Source: JABMQF01 sp964563755 (GTDB lineage Archaea > Nanobdellota > Nanobdellia > Woesearchaeales > UBA11576). From it: 64,000 nt of DNA. A program made the position numbers and the translations under genes. The notes beneath the pieces are model-generated. The model was not told where the DNA came from. It did no database searches and saw only the letters and a program-made list of their open reading frames with translations. The DNA is taken from positions 1 through 64,000 of the forward strand of contig CAZLYC010000002.1 of assembly GCA_964563755.1 (NCBI GenBank). Direction: 5' to 3'. Positions within the stretch are counted from its first letter, which is position 1, and each line of letters begins with the position of its first letter. Positions 60,294 to 64,000 of this stretch are shown piece after piece.

Positions 60294-63008
60294 ATGGAAA
60301 AGAGGCGTTTCGTCGCTATCGTTGTAATGTCGCTTATGTTCACCCTTTTGACTGGATGCGCAGGGCTAAGCAGGATAGAGTCATTCATGCAGAGCGGCGA
60401 ATATCTGCAGCATAGCAAAGTCATAGACTTCGGCCTCTTCTTCGTGATGTTCTTCGCACTTTGTTATCTTGGGCTTTCACAAGTCTGGGGAAAAGGATTC
60501 GGCAAGCCAGGAGAGGCGAAGGGACCTATTGCAGGCCTGTCTTTTGCTCTGTCTCTCTCGCTCGCATTCGCGATAGTGAGCCAGACGCAGTTCTCAGTAA
60601 CGACAATATTCCCTATAGCCAAAGCATTGTTCTTCCTGATAATATTCTTCCTTCTCTGGGGTCTTCTTGTACAGTCTAAGATATTCGGCGACCACTGGGG
60701 CGGCAAGATAATCGCAGCTATACTTGCGCTCATGGCAACGTATCTCATATTCTGCATATTCACGCACATGATATGCCAGATGAGCAACAATCTAGATGAC
60801 CCTGCATGTCAGTCTGATTTCTTCAATGCGGCATTCAACCTCGCAGGAAGATGGTTCAGTGTCCCTTCATGGGCATCTGCCGGCGGCGGAGGATATTTCA
60901 ATTCAAACGAGGGCTATGAGACAGTTTCACCTTCATATTCCGGCGGTGGCGGAGCAGGAGGCGGTGGAGGCGCAGTCGGCACAGAAGTGTCAGGAGCTTC
61001 TGGAGAAAAAATCCAGGGCGGCTGCAGGCTAGATATAACATTCATAGTAGGATCCTCTTCAGATTACACAAGCGGAACTCCTCTTGCGGAGTACGCGTCA
61101 AAAGTAAAGGGAAAGAAAGTCCATGTTTACGGATTCGCAAGCAAGGAAGGGGAAAAAGTATTCAACACTAAACTTTCAAGCGACCGCGCGAGCAATATAG
61201 CTGCTCAGTTGAAGAGGGAAGACAGTTCAGTATCAACAAGCACGAAAGGATACGGTGAGACTGGCAGGTTCAGCAACGACCTTTCGCCCAACAGAAGAGT
61301 AGTGATATCGACTGAACCTATAAGTTCATTCATGCCTGCGCCTTCACCCGGCTCCATTGTAGGATGTGAGAACCTCAGAGCGACAGGAGAAGGATCTGAA
61401 AATGAAGGAACAGGTAGCGGAGGATTCTCTCTATGGTGGCTTTTGCTTTTACTCCTTTTGTTGCCGCTTTTGATTCTTCTGTTGAAGAAGAAAAAAGAGA
61501 TTGATGTTCCAGTAGTCCTGAGACGTAAAGATATTTTCTTGAAGGAACTTAAAGAGCTTGCAAGCAGGAAAGATTCTGTTTGGAATGATATAATGGTAGC
61601 GTCTGTAGATGCCAGCACAATGGATGAGAGCAAGGTACGCGAACGCGCAAGAGCCATTATTGAATCATTGGAGAGTGAGCTGATAGGGAAGAACTGGAAA
61701 TCTATAAGGCAGCTCGGGATTGATTACTGGAAGGATCTTGAAAAGATACAGCAACATGCGAAGGCATTCGACATAAATGATCAGCATCTAAAGATGATAC
61801 TGAAGATGCTTAAGCATTTGCGGATCAAGTGCGGTAACGACAAGTCATTTGCAAAAGATCTCAGTTCAGATGAGTTCTATGCGAAGCTTACAGAAACAGC
61901 AGTCGAACTGATGGATAACAACAAGGTGCTTAAGGAATTCCATGAGTTTTTCGTATTGCAGACCAAGATGAAGAAGCTTGTCGAAGGCTTCGCAGGAAGG
62001 GAAGAGCAGGTCCTTAAACAGCTGAGAAACGAAAGCGATGCTGCAGCAAAAAAGAAAGCGGATAAAAGAAAAGAGCCAGCGGCTCCAGTAGATAATACTC
62101 CTGTTGCAGAAGAGCAGAAAGCATTGCCTAATGTTGTAGAGACGACACAGGAAGTCAGGAACCTATGCCAGGAGCTCATCGCAAAGATAAAAGAAGTGAT
62201 GGATGAGGAAGAGAATGTCACGCATCACGCTACAAGCAGGACTGCATTGAGCAGGACAGACAATTCAGGAAGGCATTTCGGAAAGTATGAAGAAGAAAGG
62301 CACTTGATAAAGAAATTGATTGAAGCGATACACAGGCAAAAAGAGAGGATGAAGACTCTGCCAAAACCGCATCCAATGCCCTTACCCGTTCCTACACCGA
62401 CACCAGTTCCGCTAACTCCCTCTCCCGCACCTAGCACTGCGCCTCAGCCTGTTCAAGAAGAAGTAAAGAGGAAAGACGTGAAGATTATGATTCTGCCTAA
62501 GACAGAACCAAGAGTTCCTCATCCTCCGCACAGCGGCTCGAAGAAAGAGCTAAAATTCAATGCAGGCAGCGGACTGCAGTCAGGACAGCTTGATTTCATA
62601 TTATTGAAAGATGAAGGGAAGGCACATCCATTGGCATGGGTATGCTATATAATACGTGAGACTGACAACGAGATCATCGCGCCTGACAAATTTGAACTGA
62701 AGATAAACCTTTCAGAGACAAAGCAGACATATTCATACAAAGCGAAGACAAAATCAGAATACAAGTATAATTTCTTCGCTGTTCCAGAACAGAGACGCGA
62801 TGAGGAATCAGATGATAAGATTATTTTCAGCCCGATTCTTGAATTGGCGGACTCTGTTGAGCCAGGCAATTACAGGATAGTGCTTGAAGTGGCTGAAGGA
62901 CCGCAGGAATATTGGAAGATAAACCCGATTCCTGCAAAAAAGCTTGACGAACTACCTGTAATAGACCAGAATTTCATACAGTTCAAAATAGATGAAAAGA
63001 AGGTATAA
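60294..63008 (+). CDS. Large membrane protein with OmpA-like domain and coiled-coil tail
   Basis: 904 residues. A lipoprotein-type signal (LLTGC, Cys about 22) is followed by four or five helices (about 45–160) related to those of the 51946 protein. An outside Gly-rich segment (about 195–235) leads to an OmpA-like domain (about 240–345) with ITFIVGSSS, VHVYGFASKEGE, LSSDRASNIAAQL and KGYGE-x12-NRRV. A Leu-rich helix (about 378–396) returns it to the cytoplasm. Coiled coil 400–650, Pro-rich hinge (about 695–725) and a C-terminal beta domain (770–904) follow. An own TATA-like ATTATAAAT lies 40 bases upstream. OmpA domains normally grip peptidoglycan, which archaea lack. Confidence 0.82.
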   Translation: MEKRRFVAIVVMSLMFTLLTGCAGLSRIESFMQSGEYLQHSKVIDFGLFFVMFFALCYLGLSQVWGKGFGKPGEAKGPIAGLSFALSLSLAFAIVSQTQFSVTTIFPIAKALFFLIIFFLLWGLLVQSKIFGDHWGGKIIAAILALMATYLIFCIFTHMICQMSNNLDDPACQSDFFNAAFNLAGRWFSVPSWASAGGGGYFNSNEGYETVSPSYSGGGGAGGGGGAVGTEVSGASGEKIQGGCRLDITFIVGSSSDYTSGTPLAEYASKVKGKKVHVYGFASKEGEKVFNTKLSSDRASNIAAQLKREDSSVSTSTKGYGETGRFSNDLSPNRRVVISTEPISSFMPAPSPGSIVGCENLRATGEGSENEGTGSGGFSLWWLLLLLLLLPLLILLLKKKKEIDVPVVLRRKDIFLKELKELASRKDSVWNDIMVASVDASTMDESKVRERARAIIESLESELIGKNWKSIRQLGIDYWKDLEKIQQHAKAFDINDQHLKMILKMLKHLRIKCGNDKSFAKDLSSDEFYAKLTETAVELMDNNKVLKEFHEFFVLQTKMKKLVEGFAGREEQVLKQLRNESDAAAKKKADKRKEPAAPVDNTPVAEEQKALPNVVETTQEVRNLCQELIAKIKEVMDEEENVTHHATSRTALSRTDNSGRHFGKYEEERHLIKKLIEAIHRQKERMKTLPKPHPMPLPVPTPTPVPLTPSPAPSTAPQPVQEEVKRKDVKIMILPKTEPRVPHPPHSGSKKELKFNAGSGLQSGQLDFILLKDEGKAHPLAWVCYIIRETDNEIIAPDKFELKINLSETKQTYSYKAKTKSEYKYNFFAVPEQRRDEESDDKIIFSPILELADSVEPGNYRIVLEVAEGPQEYWKINPIPAKKLDELPVIDQNFIQFKIDEKKV

Positions 63009-63127
63009 AAACAAGGATGACAGACTAGCAAAAGGTTTATATATTCAAAATCATCAAAAGGGCATAAAAGAGGCTTTTAGGCTTCTATGTTATGCTTCAA
63101 TAGAAAAACGCAAGAGGTGCATTGTTG

Positions 63128-64000
63128 ATGGCAATTTCAAGCATTTATGTTATTGGTTTCCTTTTCGGAGGAAGTCATGACAGGACTAAAGACGTAGAGA
63201 AAGCGATACAGGAAGCCAGGGGAAAAATCCATCTTGGCGGCTTGAGAGGAGAGTCACTCAGGGCGTTCTTAAGAGCAGCCATTACCAATCTGCACTTCAA
63301 GTGGATTCAGAAGAAAGAAAGGAATATCGGTAACAGCCTTGAGAATTTCAAGAAGGACATAGAGAAGCATCTCGTGCTTGATGCTGAGAATGATGAGATA
63401 AAGGCGGTCAAGAACATAGTCAAGGATTATACTTATCTTTATCTGACGCTGCACAGCCTTCTTCTTTTTGAGAAATATGACCTGGAGCAATTTGAGAAGT
63501 TCGTTGAAAAGCTCACAAATTTTGCTGAGAAGAAGAAACTCGACAAGGAAGCTGTCAGGAACTGCGTCAATGTACTGACTGAATCCGCAAACATGTGGAA
63601 AAATGATATCGAACAGTTGAGGAAGATGATCAACTCCGTGTTCGAGAGAGCTGAAGGCAAGTCAGGATGGGCTCTCACCATGTTTGAGAAGATGCACAAG
63701 GAAGGATTCTTCATAAGGTATCAGGAGAGGAAGCACTTCAAGGAAGCTATCCATGATGAGAAGACGTTCGAGAAAGCCATGAAGAAAGTATCCGGGGGCG
63801 GCCAGATAAAGAATTTGGATGAGCTCAAGAACCTGATGAACAGCATCAAGGACAAGGAGAAGGAGATGGCATATGATTTCCTCATAGTGTACAAGATGCT
63901 CTTCGAGACATGGGACAGCATAACAAAGCAGATGATCACATTGTTGGGACTGACTGAAGCAGCGGCAAAGCAGCATGAGATACCAACAAAGGATTACGAG
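63128..64000 (+). CDS. Helical protein of the envelope operon (3' end outside window)
   Basis: The frame is open from the ATG at 63128 to the window edge (291 residues visible). GAGGTG lies about 9 bases upstream and TTTATATATTC (63034–63044) may be a promoter. It starts MAISSIYVIGFLFGGSHD, a weak hydrophobic stretch, then all-helical charged sequence (KAIQEARGKIHLGGLRGESLR, IEKHLVLDAEN, DLEQFEKFVEKL). No catalytic motif is visible. Its orientation and style match the preceding genes, so it is probably the seventh member of the cluster. Confidence 0.75.
   Translation, partial: MAISSIYVIGFLFGGSHDRTKDVEKAIQEARGKIHLGGLRGESLRAFLRAAITNLHFKWIQKKERNIGNSLENFKKDIEKHLVLDAENDEIKAVKNIVKDYTYLYLTLHSLLLFEKYDLEQFEKFVEKLTNFAEKKKLDKEAVRNCVNVLTESANMWKNDIEQLRKMINSVFERAEGKSGWALTMFEKMHKEGFFIRYQERKHFKEAIHDEKTFEKAMKKVSGGGQIKNLDELKNLMNSIKDKEKEMAYDFLIVYKMLFETWDSITKQMITLLGLTEAAAKQHEIPTKDYE

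Overview
The window is archaeal chromosomal DNA. The evidence is a 16S–tRNA-Ala–23S operon, archaeal or eukaryote-type ribosomal proteins (L7Ae, S28e, L24e, L35Ae), EF-2 and EF-1A, intron-bearing tRNA genes without an encoded CCA end, and TATA-like boxes about 26 bases upstream of leaderless start codons. The atypical 16S sequence, many small lipoproteins and very large coiled-coil surface proteins suggest a DPANN lineage (Woesearchaeota/Pacearchaeota-like). That placement is an inference, not a computed phylogeny. The 16S 3' end carries CCTCC, and many genes have GGAGG or GGTG ribosome binding sites, so leadered and leaderless genes coexist.

Layout. 1–4.1 kb: rRNA operon; the spacer tRNA-Ala(UGC) has an intron in its T loop. 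4.4–5.8 kb: SemiSWEET transporter and membrane metallophosphoesterase. 5.8–11.9 kb: lipoproteins and membrane proteins of unknown function, one with a LysM-like domain. 12–16 kb: an Ogg2-type glycosylase, then a peroxide/superoxide defence operon (Fur/PerR-type regulator, small Cys protein, peroxiredoxin, glutaredoxin-like protein, thioredoxin reductase, superoxide reductase) with a Fur-box-like palindrome over the regulator's start codon, then a divergent HxlR regulator and cupin. 16.3–21.6 kb: a metal/redox island (ferredoxin, small membrane proteins, cupredoxin, rubredoxin-like protein, ferredoxin:thioredoxin reductase catalytic chain, hemerythrin, YHS-permease, TspO, Bcp, ferritin-like protein). 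21.7–24.8 kb: zinc ribbon, radical SAM, TctA-like permease, lipoprotein. 25–33 kb: translation cluster with two full-length EF-2 paralogues. 33–35 kb: tRNA-Ser and tRNA-Met (both with introns), small Cys-rich proteins, HIT, HAD. 35–39.1 kb: three protein-kinase-like genes. 39.2–43.5 kb: AbrB/PhoU regulator, zinc-ribbon ORF, and a radical SAM / TPP-decarboxylase / methyltransferase operon. 43.5–47.3 kb: hydrolase, DUF333/Kazal-like lipoprotein, NMN adenylyltransferase, ITPase, secreted phospholipase C-like protein, tRNA-Ala(GGC), L35Ae.

47.4–64 kb is the most unusual part. A promoter region with four related palindromes and a GC-rich hairpin precedes one co-directional cluster: a P-loop ATPase with a Lys-to-Arg change in Walker A, a polytopic membrane protein, a soluble coiled-coil protein, two large proteins sharing a related multi-helix membrane module (one with a Cys-rich ectodomain, one with an OmpA-like domain), an 1835-residue coiled-coil protein ending in three FHA-like domains, and a seventh gene cut by the window edge. 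It looks like a large envelope-anchored assembly that I cannot assign to a described system. The kinases at 35–39 kb are candidate partners for its FHA domains (inference).

A second candidate novelty is a ~93-nt intergenic element present in three good copies (4269, 11915, 28617) plus one decayed relative (about 47405). Its terminal stems differ in sequence but stay perfectly paired, which is covariation expected of a structured RNA. No CRISPR array, insertion sequence or 5S rRNA was seen.
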